From Paraferrimonas sp. SM1919 (lineage in GTDB: Bacteria; Pseudomonadota; Gammaproteobacteria; Enterobacterales; Shewanellaceae): DNA of 35,163 nucleotides. Position 1 is the stretch's first letter, and each line of letters starts with the position of its first letter. A program made the translations under genes and the position numbers. Shown here in pieces: positions 7,627-15,508 of this stretch. The stretch covers positions 1-35,163 of the forward strand of contig NZ_WINH01000032.1 in NCBI RefSeq assembly GCF_010993985.1. The letters are read 5' to 3'. The notes under the pieces are model-generated. The model was not told the origin of the DNA and made no database searches. It saw nothing but the letters and a program-made list of their open reading frames with translations.

Positions 7627-7655
7627 ATCTTATTCGACATTAGCACTTGGGGCAA
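7627..7655 (-). promoter_or_regulatory. Predicted sigma-70 promoter of metH
   Basis: On the minus strand, TTGCCC (7655-7650) and TAAGAT (7632-7627) are separated by 17 bp. Transcription would start near 7620, inside the met boxes, giving a leader of about 35 nt before the ATG at 7586. Confidence 0.55.
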
Positions 7656-7763
7656 TGCTAATTACGCAATTACAGCTTTTCTAATTTGAGATTATTTCAG
7701 GGTAAGTTAAAGGTGTCATTACCCCAGAGGGAGTGGCCATTAGATCAATCGGCTTAGAGAACC

Positions 7764-7793
7764 ACAAAGCCCAGTACCGATCTGGTGCTGGGC
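7764..7793 (-). terminator. Terminator of the sigma factor / DUF4097 operon
   Basis: Read on the minus strand, a 10-bp stem with one mismatch (GCCCAGCACC / GGTACTGGGC, loop AGATC) is followed by TTTG. It lies 24 bp after the stop codon of the DUF4097 gene and separates that operon from metH. Confidence 0.6.
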
Positions 7794-7816
7794 GATAAGC
7801 GAGGAAGATGACAGAG

Positions 7817-8782
7817 TTATTTTTTAGATGCTGCCTTCGGCGCTTTGGGGGCTTCTAAGGTGATATCACCACTGATAGTGTTAATATGGATTTTTGCGCC
7901 TTTGCCTGTTTCAAACTCTAGGCGTTTATGACGTGAGTACTTTTCTTTTACGACACGTGCCTGTGAGATGTTGGTCTGCAAATCACCACCTGGGCCGGCG
8001 TTAATGATGAAGCTGCCTTTAGGCACGGAATCAAACTGTACCTCAAAGTCGCCACTGACGGTATCTGCTCGAATCGATTTCAATTCTTTAACTTCTTTCA
8101 AAATCGCAGCAACGTCACCACTGACACTGTTTAGGTTGAGTTCTTTTACTTTAACTAATTGCAGGTTAGCATCACCGGATACGGTTTCAATATCAAACTG
8201 TTCCACTTCAGAGATAATATTTACACCGCCACTAATGGCACGAACACGCATTAAGCCCTTAGAGTTTTTGTCGTTAATGTCACCCGAAATGACTTCATAG
8301 CTGATATCACCTTGCAGGTTTCTGGCGGCAATTTCACCACTGATGGAGCTGGCGTTGACCGTGCCTTTAAGCGCCTCTAGATCTAGGGTTCCAGAGATGG
8401 TGACCAGTTCATGTTTGCCTTCGACTCCGTTGACTTTAACTTCAGTTGATACCCCATGAACATCCAGATCAGCTTTGTTAGGGATCATAAAAATAAGTTT
8501 AGTGTCCTGATATTTTCGGCCTTTATGGCTTTTGGGAACATCGATTTCGAACTTTACGTTGCCACCTTCCTTAACAAACTTTACGTCTTCCATGCTGATG
8601 TCTTGGTCGATATCGCCTTGTACTTGGACTTTGGTTTTGTTCCAACTTTTAATTTGTACTTCGCCGGCAGGCACCACAATTTCAACTTTTTTACCAACAT
8701 CCATGTCAAGAATTTGGTCAATTGGGGCTGCCCATACTGTACTAGTAAAGCTTAGGGCAAAAATTAAAGCTAATTTATTCAT
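7817..8782 (-). CDS. DUF4097 family exported beta-repeat protein
   Basis: This 321-residue protein has a signal peptide (residues 1-18, ending VWA before AP). The body is regular short beta-strand repeats with a recurring 'SGD/SGE/SGT' turn, for example TISGTLDLE, SISGEIAA, VISGDIND, TVSGDANL, SVSGDVAA and TVSGDFEV. This is typical of the DUF4097/putative-adhesin beta-solenoid family, whose members are usually periplasmic or envelope-associated. The lysine- and alanine-rich C-terminus (KAPKAASKK) is probably disordered. It is third in an operon, 9 bp after the anti-sigma-like gene, with AGGAG before its ATG. The position suggests it is the sensor or effector of the sigma factor system, an inference from context. 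The molecular function of the family is not established. Confidence 0.85.
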   Translation of the reverse strand: MNKLALIFALSFTSTVWAAPIDQILDMDVGKKVEIVVPAGEVQIKSWNKTKVQVQGDIDQDISMEDVKFVKEGGNVKFEIDVPKSHKGRKYQDTKLIFMIPNKADLDVHGVSTEVKVNGVEGKHELVTISGTLDLEALKGTVNASSISGEIAARNLQGDISYEVISGDINDKNSKGLMRVRAISGGVNIISEVEQFDIETVSGDANLQLVKVKELNLNSVSGDVAAILKEVKELKSIRADTVSGDFEVQFDSVPKGSFIINAGPGGDLQTNISQARVVKEKYSRHKRLEFETGKGAKIHINTISGDITLEAPKAPKAASKK

Positions 8783-8791
8783 GATTAACTC

Positions 8792-9280
8792 CTAAATACT
8801 GTTTAATTGGGGTTGTTGGCTTTCACGCAGAATTTCACGCTCTTTTTCTAACAGCCATAACCATAATTTCTGTAACTTTTGATTGTCAGGTTGTGCCAAC
8901 AACGTTTTGAATACTTCGTCGGATGCGGTTCTTACTTCGGTCAAACCGGCATCGACGGGTTCCTGGGACAGTTGCCCCCAGCTGGTCAGTTGCACCTTAG
9001 CTTGGTATTGCTGTACCTGAGTTTGGTGCTGGTTGTTAATCAGCTCGAGCATGGCCAGCATTTGCGAGTTGTCCTGCTCTACAATTTGGCTTTTACCCAT
9101 GTTAAAGCTGAGCACACTCACTAGTGCCATGCTGGCGGCAATGGCGACCCACTGCCACGGGTTTTGGTTGCTGCTTGTCTGTGCTGGCTTGTCGAGCTTG
9201 GCTGCAATGCTGGGCCATAAATCACGGCTGGGCTGCATGGCTTTAGGAAGTTGTTCTAATTGTTCATTTAAGTTACTCAT
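8792..9280 (-). CDS. Putative membrane-bound anti-sigma factor
   Basis: This 162-residue protein has a short cytoplasmic N-terminal part (about 1-43, with PSRDLWPSIAAKLD), one membrane segment (about 45-62, WVAIAASMALVSVLSFNM) and a glutamine-rich extracytoplasmic part with coiled-coil character. Its start overlaps the sigma gene stop (ATGA at 9277-9280), and AGGAGA lies upstream. Membrane proteins translationally coupled to an ECF sigma factor usually bind and hold that factor. I see no His-x3-Cys-x2-Cys zinc anti-sigma motif, so it belongs to a zinc-free class. The role is inferred mostly from topology and gene order. Confidence 0.7.
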   Translation of the reverse strand: MSNLNEQLEQLPKAMQPSRDLWPSIAAKLDKPAQTSSNQNPWQWVAIAASMALVSVLSFNMGKSQIVEQDNSQMLAMLELINNQHQTQVQQYQAKVQLTSWGQLSQEPVDAGLTEVRTASDEVFKTLLAQPDNQKLQKLWLWLLEKEREILRESQQPQLNSI

Positions 9281-9813
9281 GACAACATCTCCTGTAATAA
9301 TGTTCTGGCCCTGTGGTACTGACCTTTGGAGGTACCCGGGTGGATGTTTAACATTTTGCCGATCTCTTGGTGGCTGTGACCTTCAATGGCAAATAACACA
9401 AATATGATTCTGGCGCGCTCTGGTAGTTTAGGCAGCAAAGCATCAATCTGATTTTCATCCATGCTCTTTACCGGTGCGGCTTCAATATGGTGATCTATCG
9501 GCACAAACCGCTGCCACCAGGTCGCTTGCTGTTTTAAAGTTGCAATGCAGTGATTCACCACTAAGGTGTGATACCAAGAGCTAAACAAACTATCACCATT
9601 AAATTGAGCCAATTTTTGCCATATTCGAACAAAGGCCCCCTGAGTTAACTCTTCAGCCAGGTATTGTTCACCCGCTAGACGGAAACAAAGGGCATAGACT
9701 CGGCCGACATGCATCCGATAGAGCTTTTCAAAGGCTTGTTTATCGCCCATGGCTGCCAAGCGAATAAGTTCGGCTTCATCTAAAGAATCAGGGGCCAGCT
9801 GTAAGTGGGCCAT
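9277..9813 (-). CDS. ECF-type RNA polymerase sigma factor
   Basis: At 178 residues this has the size of a two-domain extracytoplasmic-function sigma factor. Region 2 covers about residues 20-90 (FEKLYRMHVGRVYALCFRLAG..YLAEELTQGAFVRIWQKL), with the usual '-D/E-L-x-Q-x-F-x-x-x-W' pattern. Region 4 covers about 125-176 (LPERARIIFVLFAIEGHSHQEIGKML), with a helix-turn-helix before the C-terminus. It heads an operon with the anti-sigma-like gene (4-bp overlap) and the DUF4097 gene. The group is likely an envelope-stress or surface-signal regulon. Autoregulation is common in this class, but I could not find a convincing ECF promoter. AAGGA lies 11 bases before the ATG. Confidence 0.93.
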   Translation of the reverse strand: MAHLQLAPDSLDEAELIRLAAMGDKQAFEKLYRMHVGRVYALCFRLAGEQYLAEELTQGAFVRIWQKLAQFNGDSLFSSWYHTLVVNHCIATLKQQATWWQRFVPIDHHIEAAPVKSMDENQIDALLPKLPERARIIFVLFAIEGHSHQEIGKMLNIHPGTSKGQYHRARTLLQEMLS

Positions 9814-9846
9814 AGCTTTCGCATCCTTTACTTGTGTTGTTTGTAT

Positions 9847-9863
9847 AGTTAGATAAGCTAACT
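9847..9863. promoter_or_regulatory. Inverted repeat between sigma factor gene and ogt
   Basis: AGTTAG and CTAACT flank ATAAG, a 6-bp perfect dyad about 34 bp upstream of the sigma factor ATG and 48 bp before ogt. It could be an operator for either divergent gene. Only the symmetry supports it. Confidence 0.3.
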
Positions 9864-9910
9864 TAGCAAAAGGTTGGAATGAACATTAACTTTTCTGGAA
9901 TTATTTTTAA

Positions 9911-10408
9911 ATGATTGAAGTGACAGACTATTTAAGCCCAGTAGGAAAGCTGCATATTGGCAGCCATCAGGGCCAGTTGTGCCTGGCTAATTGGGCCATA
10001 AGAAATCATAAGCAAAGGTGTGAGCAACGCTTAAGTAAAGCCCTAGGGGAGCGTAAAGTCGCTAGGAGTGATGTTAATAAAACGGCTATTGAACAGTTAG
10101 AACAGTACTTTGCGGGGGAGCGCCAGCAGTTCGATTTACCGATTAAGTTGGTTGGCACTGAGTTTCAACAAAAGGTGTGGCAGGCTCTGCAGCAAGTTGA
10201 GTTCGGACAATGTGCCAGCTACGCCGAACTGGCTGGTCGCATTGGTCAGCCGACCGCATTTAGGGCGGTGGCCAATGCTAATGGTGCCAATGTGTTGTCG
10301 ATTATTGTGCCTTGCCACCGCATTATTGGCAGCAATGGCAAGCTAACCGGTTATGCCGGTGGCTTATATGCTAAGCGTAAACTATTAGAGCTAGAGGGGT
10401 TAGCTTAA
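9911..10408 (+). CDS. ogt: Methylated-DNA--protein-cysteine methyltransferase
   Basis: Ogt repairs O6-methylguanine and O4-methylthymine by moving the alkyl group onto its own cysteine, which inactivates it. The active site is IVPCHRII with acceptor Cys135. It follows the helix-turn-helix region FQQKVWQALQQVEFGQCASYAELA (about 85-108) and RAVANANGAN, whose Arg flips the damaged base. The 165-residue length matches single-domain Ogt/MGMT and excludes Ada, which has an extra N-terminal metal domain. No strong ribosome-binding site precedes the ATG. It stands alone, divergent from the sigma factor gene and convergent with tesA, and its stop codon falls within a 14-bp palindrome (10400-10413). 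Confidence 0.93.
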   Translation: MIEVTDYLSPVGKLHIGSHQGQLCLANWAIRNHKQRCEQRLSKALGERKVARSDVNKTAIEQLEQYFAGERQQFDLPIKLVGTEFQQKVWQALQQVEFGQCASYAELAGRIGQPTAFRAVANANGANVLSIIVPCHRIIGSNGKLTGYAGGLYAKRKLLELEGLA

Positions 10409-10423
10409 GCTAAATATAAACTG

Positions 10424-11035
10424 CTACCGTCCTAGCGCTTGGCTTAAGCTTGGGTACAAAATCTCGGCAATTTTCGGTTGGGCTTTTTTGTTAGGGTGAA
10501 TGCCATCACGCAGCATTAGTTCTGGGTAGGGGGCAATCTGCTCCATAAAAAATGGAATTAAAGTAATGCCTGTTTCTGCCGCAATCTGGTGATAAACCTG
10601 GGCGAACTTTTTGGCATAGCGAGGGCCATAATTAGGTGGTGTATGGATCTGGCTTATAACAACATGAATATTTTTCTGCTGAGCTAACTCAATCATTTTT
10701 GTTAAATTTTGTTTCAAGTCTTGGGGGGAATATGCTCGTAAGCCATCGTTACCACCGAGTTCTATAAATAAGGTATCGATAGCGTGTTGTTCAAGCAGGG
10801 CGGGCAGTCTGCGTAATCCTCCTGCTGAAGTTTCGCCACTGACGGACGCATTTATTATGGTATGGCTTGGCATTTTGCTGCGTAAAATTTCTACCCAGCC
10901 GTCTTTTTCATCCATACCGTAACTTGCACTTAAGCTGTCACCGAGTATTAATAGGGTAGCTGCTTTTGCAGAAACCGACGTAGTAGCAATCAGTAATCCA
11001 ATAATAAATAGAGTTTTTTTTATGAGTAATGCCAT
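10424..11035 (-). CDS. tesA: Acyl-CoA thioesterase I / arylesterase / lysophospholipase
   Basis: This is a periplasmic SGNH hydrolase that cleaves acyl thioesters and small esters. From ATG at 11035 it has 203 residues. A signal peptide covers about 1-23 (LIKKTLFIIGLLIATTSVSA), followed by the block ILGDSLSASYGM with nucleophile Ser34, the GGND block and the DGIHPN block with the catalytic Asp and His. A longer ATG start at 11116 would put 27 non-hydrophobic residues before the signal peptide and lie deep in ybbA, so I reject it. The chosen start still overlaps the ybbA start head to head by 14 bp, and no good ribosome-binding site is visible, so the exact start is uncertain. The divergent tesA-ybbA-ybbP arrangement is the one known in E. 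coli. Confidence 0.92.
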   Translation of the reverse strand: MALLIKKTLFIIGLLIATTSVSAKAATLLILGDSLSASYGMDEKDGWVEILRSKMPSHTIINASVSGETSAGGLRRLPALLEQHAIDTLFIELGGNDGLRAYSPQDLKQNLTKMIELAQQKNIHVVISQIHTPPNYGPRYAKKFAQVYHQIAAETGITLIPFFMEQIAPYPELMLRDGIHPNKKAQPKIAEILYPSLSQALGR

Positions 11036-11696
11036 TGAGGTTGTCCAATTAACCAAGTCTGTAGAAACCCAAAACGGGCTGCTTACTATCCTTAAGGGAA
11101 TTGATTTTAATGTCAACTCTGGAGAGTCAGTTGCTATTATTGGCCCATCTGGTTCAGGTAAATCAACGTTACTTGGCCTTCTTGCTGCCCTAGATAACCC
11201 GACATCCGGTTCTATTTCCCTTGCAGGTACTGATGTTACTACGCTCGATGAAGAACAAAAGGCTGCCCTCAGAAAAGATAAAACCGCTTTTGTGTTTCAG
11301 TCCTTTATGTTGGTCGACAGTTTAACGGCCCTTGAAAACGTCATGCTACCTGCCGAATTAGCTGGCCTCAGCGACGCTAAAACCTTAGCCGAGCAATGGT
11401 TAGGGCGAGTGGGGTTAGCCGATAGACTTGAGCATTTACCAAAACAATTATCGGGTGGTGAACAACAAAGAGTGGCGCTGGCTCGAGCTTTTATCAGTAA
11501 ACCTATGGTGTTATTTGCTGACGAGCCCAGTGGCAACCTTGATTCTGTCAATGGACAAAAGATTGCGGATTTATTATTTGAACTCAACCAGCAGCAGGGT
11601 ACCACGCTGATTTTAGTGACCCATGATCAAACCTTAGCCGACCGTTGTGACAGCCAATGGCGCATGGAAAATGGCTTATTAAGTAAGGTGAACTAA
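11022..11696 (+). CDS. ybbA: ABC transporter ATP-binding protein YbbA
   Basis: This 224-residue ATPase of the LolD/MacB-like group has Walker A GPSGSGKS (41-48), signature LSGGEQQR (143-150), Walker B VLFADE (163-168) and H-loop His201. It forms an ABC complex with the permease encoded directly downstream (1-bp TAATG overlap). In E. coli the pair is linked genetically and by position to tesA, and the family is thought to act in envelope lipid or substrate extrusion without a clear transported compound. The start overlaps the tesA start on the other strand. It is preceded by a run of eight T, with only a weak AGAG as ribosome-binding site. Confidence 0.94.
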   Translation: MSNAIEVVQLTKSVETQNGLLTILKGIDFNVNSGESVAIIGPSGSGKSTLLGLLAALDNPTSGSISLAGTDVTTLDEEQKAALRKDKTAFVFQSFMLVDSLTALENVMLPAELAGLSDAKTLAEQWLGRVGLADRLEHLPKQLSGGEQQRVALARAFISKPMVLFADEPSGNLDSVNGQKIADLLFELNQQQGTTLILVTHDQTLADRCDSQWRMENGLLSKVN

Positions 11697-14161
11697 TGCA
11701 GCTGTTTTCTTTAGTTATTCGATTATTTAAAAGGGAATTGCTGCAAGGGCAATTATTACTGATTTTATTCGCATTGAGCCTGGCGGTATTGGCGGTCACC
11801 GGTTTATCACGGGTCAGCGAGCGTTTACAGTTGGCCATTAACGAGCAGGCCAGTGAGTTTATTGCTGCCGATAGGGTGTTGTCTAGCCCAAGGGAAGTTG
11901 ACCCGGCATGGTTAACCAAGGCGGATGAACTCGGCATTGCTCACGCACAAACCCTAAGCTTTAGTTCGGTGGTATTTAGTGGCGAGCAAATGCAGTTAGT
12001 GCAGGTGCGTGCGGTATCTGCTAACTATCCCCTAAAGGGCATGATTGAGTTCCCCGAGGGCAAAAAACGCCTACTGCCTAATGCGGGCGAAGTGTTTTAT
12101 GCCGAAAGGTTAGGGCCACTGCTCAATCACCCAGCCAGTCTTGAGCTGGGTTACAGTGAGCTCACTATGGCGGCGGCGATGCTGTCTTTACCGGATCAGG
12201 GCTTAAGTCTGTTTACCTCTGCGCCCGTGGTGTTAATGAACCTTGCCGATGTTGAGGCCACCCAGGTGGTGCAACCGGGGTCGCGCATTAGTTACTCTTA
12301 TCAGTTTGTGGGTGACCAACAGGCACTTGATGAGTTTGAAGCTTATTTGAAGCCTTTACTGCTTGATACCATGCGCTTTCGGGATGTCAGTGAGGGCGAT
12401 AGTCCAGTGGCAAGTGCCATCAATCGGGCTGAACGCTTTTTATTGTTAGCCAGTTTGTTAGGCATTGCGCTAGCTTGTGCAGCGATTGCCATTGCCGCAG
12501 GGCGTTATTGTCAGCGCCACTTTGATATGGTGGCATTACTGAAAACCTTAGGGGCTTCCAAGCAGCAAATCCGCTTTATATTTGTCGGCCATTTAAGCTT
12601 AATTGCGGTGGTGGCAACCTTGTTGGGCTTGTTGTTAGGGGCTGGCCTTGATGGGATTGTGGTACAACAGTTACCAGAGGCATTACAGCAGGCTAGCCCA
12701 AGCTGGTTAAGGCCATTATTACTCGGGGTTGCCACTGCGATAATAGCAATATTTGGCTTTGCCCTGTTGCCACTACTGGGGTTATTACAAGTGCCGCCGT
12801 TACGAGTGTTGCAAGGTCATTTAAAGGGTAAAGGCTTTGGCCTGACGTTGACCTCGATACTGAGTTTTTTAGCGTTGGCATCACTGGGATATATTTATTC
12901 CCAGAGTATCAGCCTTACGTTTTCAATCTTGATCGGCTTTGTGTTGCTGGCTCTGTTGCTGTGGGGGTGTGCGCTATTATTGTTAATGAGTTCTAAAGGG
13001 GTAAGTTTAAAGTTAACCAATCCTTGGCAACTGGCGCTGACTCATTTAAGGCGAAAAGGCAGTGAAAATGGTGTGCAGCTGGTGGGCTTTAGCACCGCAT
13101 TATTGTTGCTGCTACTGATTGTTGGCCTAAGGCAAGACATACTAGAAGATTGGCAATCACAACTCCCTGAAAACACCCCTAACTATTTCTTGGTGAATAT
13201 TGCCCCAGAACAAGTAGAGGGCGTGCAACAATTTATTGATGAACGTCAGCTTGAAGCGACCCCCTTGTCACCGGTTGTTCGTGGTCGTATGACCCAAATC
13301 AATGATGAGTCGTTGGTGAAAGTTGAAAAAGATCAGCAGCTAGACCAAGGGCAACGCCGAGGGGTTGGTCGAGAGCTTAACCTTACCTACGGCAGCGAAT
13401 TACCCGAGCACAACACTTTGTTACAAGGGCAATGGTTCACAGGTGAAGGGGAAGCCTCACTAGAGGTGGATTTTGCTGAGCGCATGGCAATTGAACTTGG
13501 TGATGTGCTCCACTTTGACATTGGCGGTCAACAAGTTAACGCTAAGGTAACCAGCATTCGAGGCTTAAAGTGGGAAAGCTTAAAACCCAACTTTTTTGTT
13601 ATCTTTTCCCCGGACGTATTGCCTGAGGCGAACGCGACCTTTATCAGTAGTTTTTACGCCAAAGGTGAGCAACAACAGTCGGTATTTGAATTGATTCAAC
13701 GCTACCCAACCATTGCCCTTATTGATGTGGGTAAGATGGTGGAGCAATTACGTGGCATTGTCGATCAAGTCTCATTATCACTTACATTAGTGCTGGTCAT
13801 GGTGATCATTGCCAGTTCATTGGTGATGCTGGCGCAGCTGCAAGCGGGCATGGGCTTAAGAATTAAAGAGCTGGCGGTATTTAAGAGCTTTGGTGCGAAA
13901 TCTAGCCTGTTGTCTAAGGCAACGGCCCTTGAATTTGCGTTATTGGGGGCGATAGCGGGCTTTTTAGCAGTAGTCGTGGCAGAAGTGTCACTTTGGGTAT
14001 TAAAAACCCAAGTGTTCGAGCTAGTAGTGAATATGCACTGGCACTGGTGGTGGCAGGTGCCATTACTGGGTGCGCTATTAGTTGGGGCGTTAGGTTATAG
14101 CGCCTGCAGCCAAAAACTGAAATTAACCACTTTGAGTTTGTTAAGGGAAATTAATTCGTAG
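11696..14161 (+). CDS. ybbP: ABC transporter permease YbbP (FtsX-like)
   Basis: This is an 821-residue inner-membrane protein with the duplicated FtsX/MacB-type layout. The first membrane helix is at about 17-36, followed by a large periplasmic domain. A core helix cluster lies at about 245-440 and includes the coupling-helix-like stretch MVALLKTLGASKQQIRFIF. A second periplasmic domain follows, and a C-terminal cluster (about 695-815) has the matching IKELAVFKSFGAKSSLLSK. It is translationally coupled to ybbA through TAATG. The 3' end overlaps the convergent yfcH gene by 11 bp. The length fits YbbP of E. coli (about 800 residues). The substrate is unknown. Confidence 0.92.
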   Translation: MQLFSLVIRLFKRELLQGQLLLILFALSLAVLAVTGLSRVSERLQLAINEQASEFIAADRVLSSPREVDPAWLTKADELGIAHAQTLSFSSVVFSGEQMQLVQVRAVSANYPLKGMIEFPEGKKRLLPNAGEVFYAERLGPLLNHPASLELGYSELTMAAAMLSLPDQGLSLFTSAPVVLMNLADVEATQVVQPGSRISYSYQFVGDQQALDEFEAYLKPLLLDTMRFRDVSEGDSPVASAINRAERFLLLASLLGIALACAAIAIAAGRYCQRHFDMVALLKTLGASKQQIRFIFVGHLSLIAVVATLLGLLLGAGLDGIVVQQLPEALQQASPSWLRPLLLGVATAIIAIFGFALLPLLGLLQVPPLRVLQGHLKGKGFGLTLTSILSFLALASLGYIYSQSISLTFSILIGFVLLALLLWGCALLLLMSSKGVSLKLTNPWQLALTHLRRKGSENGVQLVGFSTALLLLLLIVGLRQDILEDWQSQLPENTPNYFLVNIAPEQVEGVQQFIDERQLEATPLSPVVRGRMTQINDESLVKVEKDQQLDQGQRRGVGRELNLTYGSELPEHNTLLQGQWFTGEGEASLEVDFAERMAIELGDVLHFDIGGQQVNAKVTSIRGLKWESLKPNFFVIFSPDVLPEANATFISSFYAKGEQQQSVFELIQRYPTIALIDVGKMVEQLRGIVDQVSLSLTLVLVMVIIASSLVMLAQLQAGMGLRIKELAVFKSFGAKSSLLSKATALEFALLGAIAGFLAVVVAEVSLWVLKTQVFELVVNMHWHWWWQVPLLGALLVGALGYSACSQKLKLTTLSLLREINS

Positions 14162-15035
14162 GGTAAATCTGGGCAAGGGCGCTGGCAAGGTCTGGGTATT
14201 CAAATACAAAGCCAGCCTCTAGTGCCTTATGGGGATAAACCATTTGTCCGTCCAGCACTAGGGTGCTCATTTCACCAAGTACTAATTTCAGTGGTAATGC
14301 CGGTATGCTTAACCATAGTGGTTTTTGTAATTGAGCAGCCAGAGCCACGGCAAATTCTTTCTGGCTGACTGGGTTAGGGGCGCAGGCATTTATGCTGCCA
14401 GTGAGGGTTGGATGGTCAATACAGAATTTAATTAACTCAACCAGATCATCAATATGTATCCAACTTATACCCTGCTTACCGTTGCCGAGTATGCTACCCA
14501 AGCCACGACTAAAAGTCGGATAGAGTTTGGCCAACATACCACCATGTTTTGCGAGCACCACTCCAAACCTTAAATTGAGCACCTGAGTGACTTTCGAGGT
14601 GGCTTGGTTGTTGATTTCTTCCCATTCTTTGCAAAGCCTTGAGGGAAAGTCGATGCCATAGGGGCTTTGTTCATTGAGGTGATGAATATGGTGAGTGCCG
14701 TAGATGCCGACTGCGGAGGCATTAATGATCCTTTGCGGTGGTTTTGTCGAACTGGCCACTAGGTTGACCAATTGCTGACTAATACCATGACGACTTTGTT
14801 TGAGCTCAAGTCTACGCTTTACATTCCAGCGTTTAGCCGCGATCCCTTCTCCTGCAAGATTTATCACCACATCAAATTGATTAAGATTTTTTAGATTATC
14901 TAGAGTGTGGATATGGGTTATCGATGGGGTATCGGTTCTAGATTGTCTGGTTAAAATAGTGAAGTGGTACTCAGGCAGGGCAGCGATGAGTGCTTGCCCA
15001 ATTAACCCAGTACCACCAGTGATAAGTATTTGCAT
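14151..15035 (-). CDS. yfcH: TIGR01777 family epimerase / NAD(P)-binding protein YfcH
   Basis: This 294-residue protein has an N-terminal Rossmann fold, MQILITGGTGLIGQ with GxxGxxG at 7-13. It also has NLAGEGIAAKRW (family hallmark), INASAVGIYG and the C-terminal DUF1731-like end ALEAGFVFEYPDLASAL. The family resembles sugar-nucleotide epimerases, but its substrate is not known; some members are linked to cell-division placement. I chose ATG at 15035 rather than GTG at 15041, since it fits the beta strand start. It follows folX on the same strand (17 bp after its stop codon), the same pair as in E. coli, and overlaps the end of ybbP by 11 bp. Confidence 0.9.
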   Translation of the reverse strand: MQILITGGTGLIGQALIAALPEYHFTILTRQSRTDTPSITHIHTLDNLKNLNQFDVVINLAGEGIAAKRWNVKRRLELKQSRHGISQQLVNLVASSTKPPQRIINASAVGIYGTHHIHHLNEQSPYGIDFPSRLCKEWEEINNQATSKVTQVLNLRFGVVLAKHGGMLAKLYPTFSRGLGSILGNGKQGISWIHIDDLVELIKFCIDHPTLTGSINACAPNPVSQKEFAVALAAQLQKPLWLSIPALPLKLVLGEMSTLVLDGQMVYPHKALEAGFVFEYPDLASALAQIYPTN

Positions 15036-15052
15036 GCTCACTTACTCTATAA

Positions 15053-15418
15053 CTATTGTTTGTTATAGCTTAGTTGCATTGATACAGAATCGGCAAATCT
15101 TAGGGCGTGGGGTTTATCGATTTCAACACTAGCGTGCTCAACCCAGTCATGTTCACTGGCGATGGCGAGTACGTCAGAAGTAAGCTTCTCAAGTAGTAAA
15201 AAGCGATTATGCTCGACAAGGGCGATGATACTTTTGGTAATGGTGCGATAATTAAGAGCGTCACTAATGTCTTCAGAATTTCTGGCTTTATCGGCGCAGT
15301 ATTTAATGATGACATTAATAATGACATCTTGTTTGTTTTTTATTTCGTCGTCATTAATGCCTATAAAAGTGCGTACTCTTAGGTTTTTAATGCGAATGAC
15401 CGCTTGATCTTTATCCAT
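15053..15418 (-). CDS. folX: Dihydroneopterin triphosphate 2'-epimerase
   Basis: FolX interconverts dihydroneopterin triphosphate and dihydromonapterin triphosphate, feeding tetrahydromonapterin synthesis. The 121-residue protein (ATG at 15418 with AAGGA upstream) is close to E. coli FolX throughout: IRIKNLRVRTFIGI, DKARNSEDISDALNYRTITK, LLEKLTSDVL and EIDKPHALRFADSVSMQLS. The DALNYRT and ADSVSM blocks separate it from FolB dihydroneopterin aldolase. An upstream ATG at 15448 would add ten residues absent from the family. It is transcribed with yfcH. Confidence 0.93.
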   Translation of the reverse strand: MDKDQAVIRIKNLRVRTFIGINDDEIKNKQDVIINVIIKYCADKARNSEDISDALNYRTITKSIIALVEHNRFLLLEKLTSDVLAIASEHDWVEHASVEIDKPHALRFADSVSMQLSYNKQ

Positions 15419-15508
15419 TACCAATCCTTGTTCATTTTTTGATTTCAACCTTAGTCTATACGAGTTAGACTGAAAAATGGATGCTTTTTATAGAGTTAAG
15501 GAAATGAT

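Noticed and set aside
7587..7655. N-terminal extension of metH from the upstream ATG
   Set aside because: It would run through the predicted promoter -10 and the MetJ boxes, and it has no counterpart in the family.
7587..7816. Cobalamin riboswitch before metH
   Set aside because: The leader predicted from the promoter is only about 35 nt, and the gap above it is taken up by a terminator and the promoter. No B12-box-like segment is seen.
10400..10413. 14-bp palindrome at the end of ogt as a terminator
   Set aside because: It is a gapless palindrome without loop or T-run. It may be chance, or a small protein-binding site.
11036..11116. Longer tesA start at 11116
   Set aside because: It would add 27 residues before the signal peptide and extend the overlap with ybbA to 95 bp. 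The extension has no family match.
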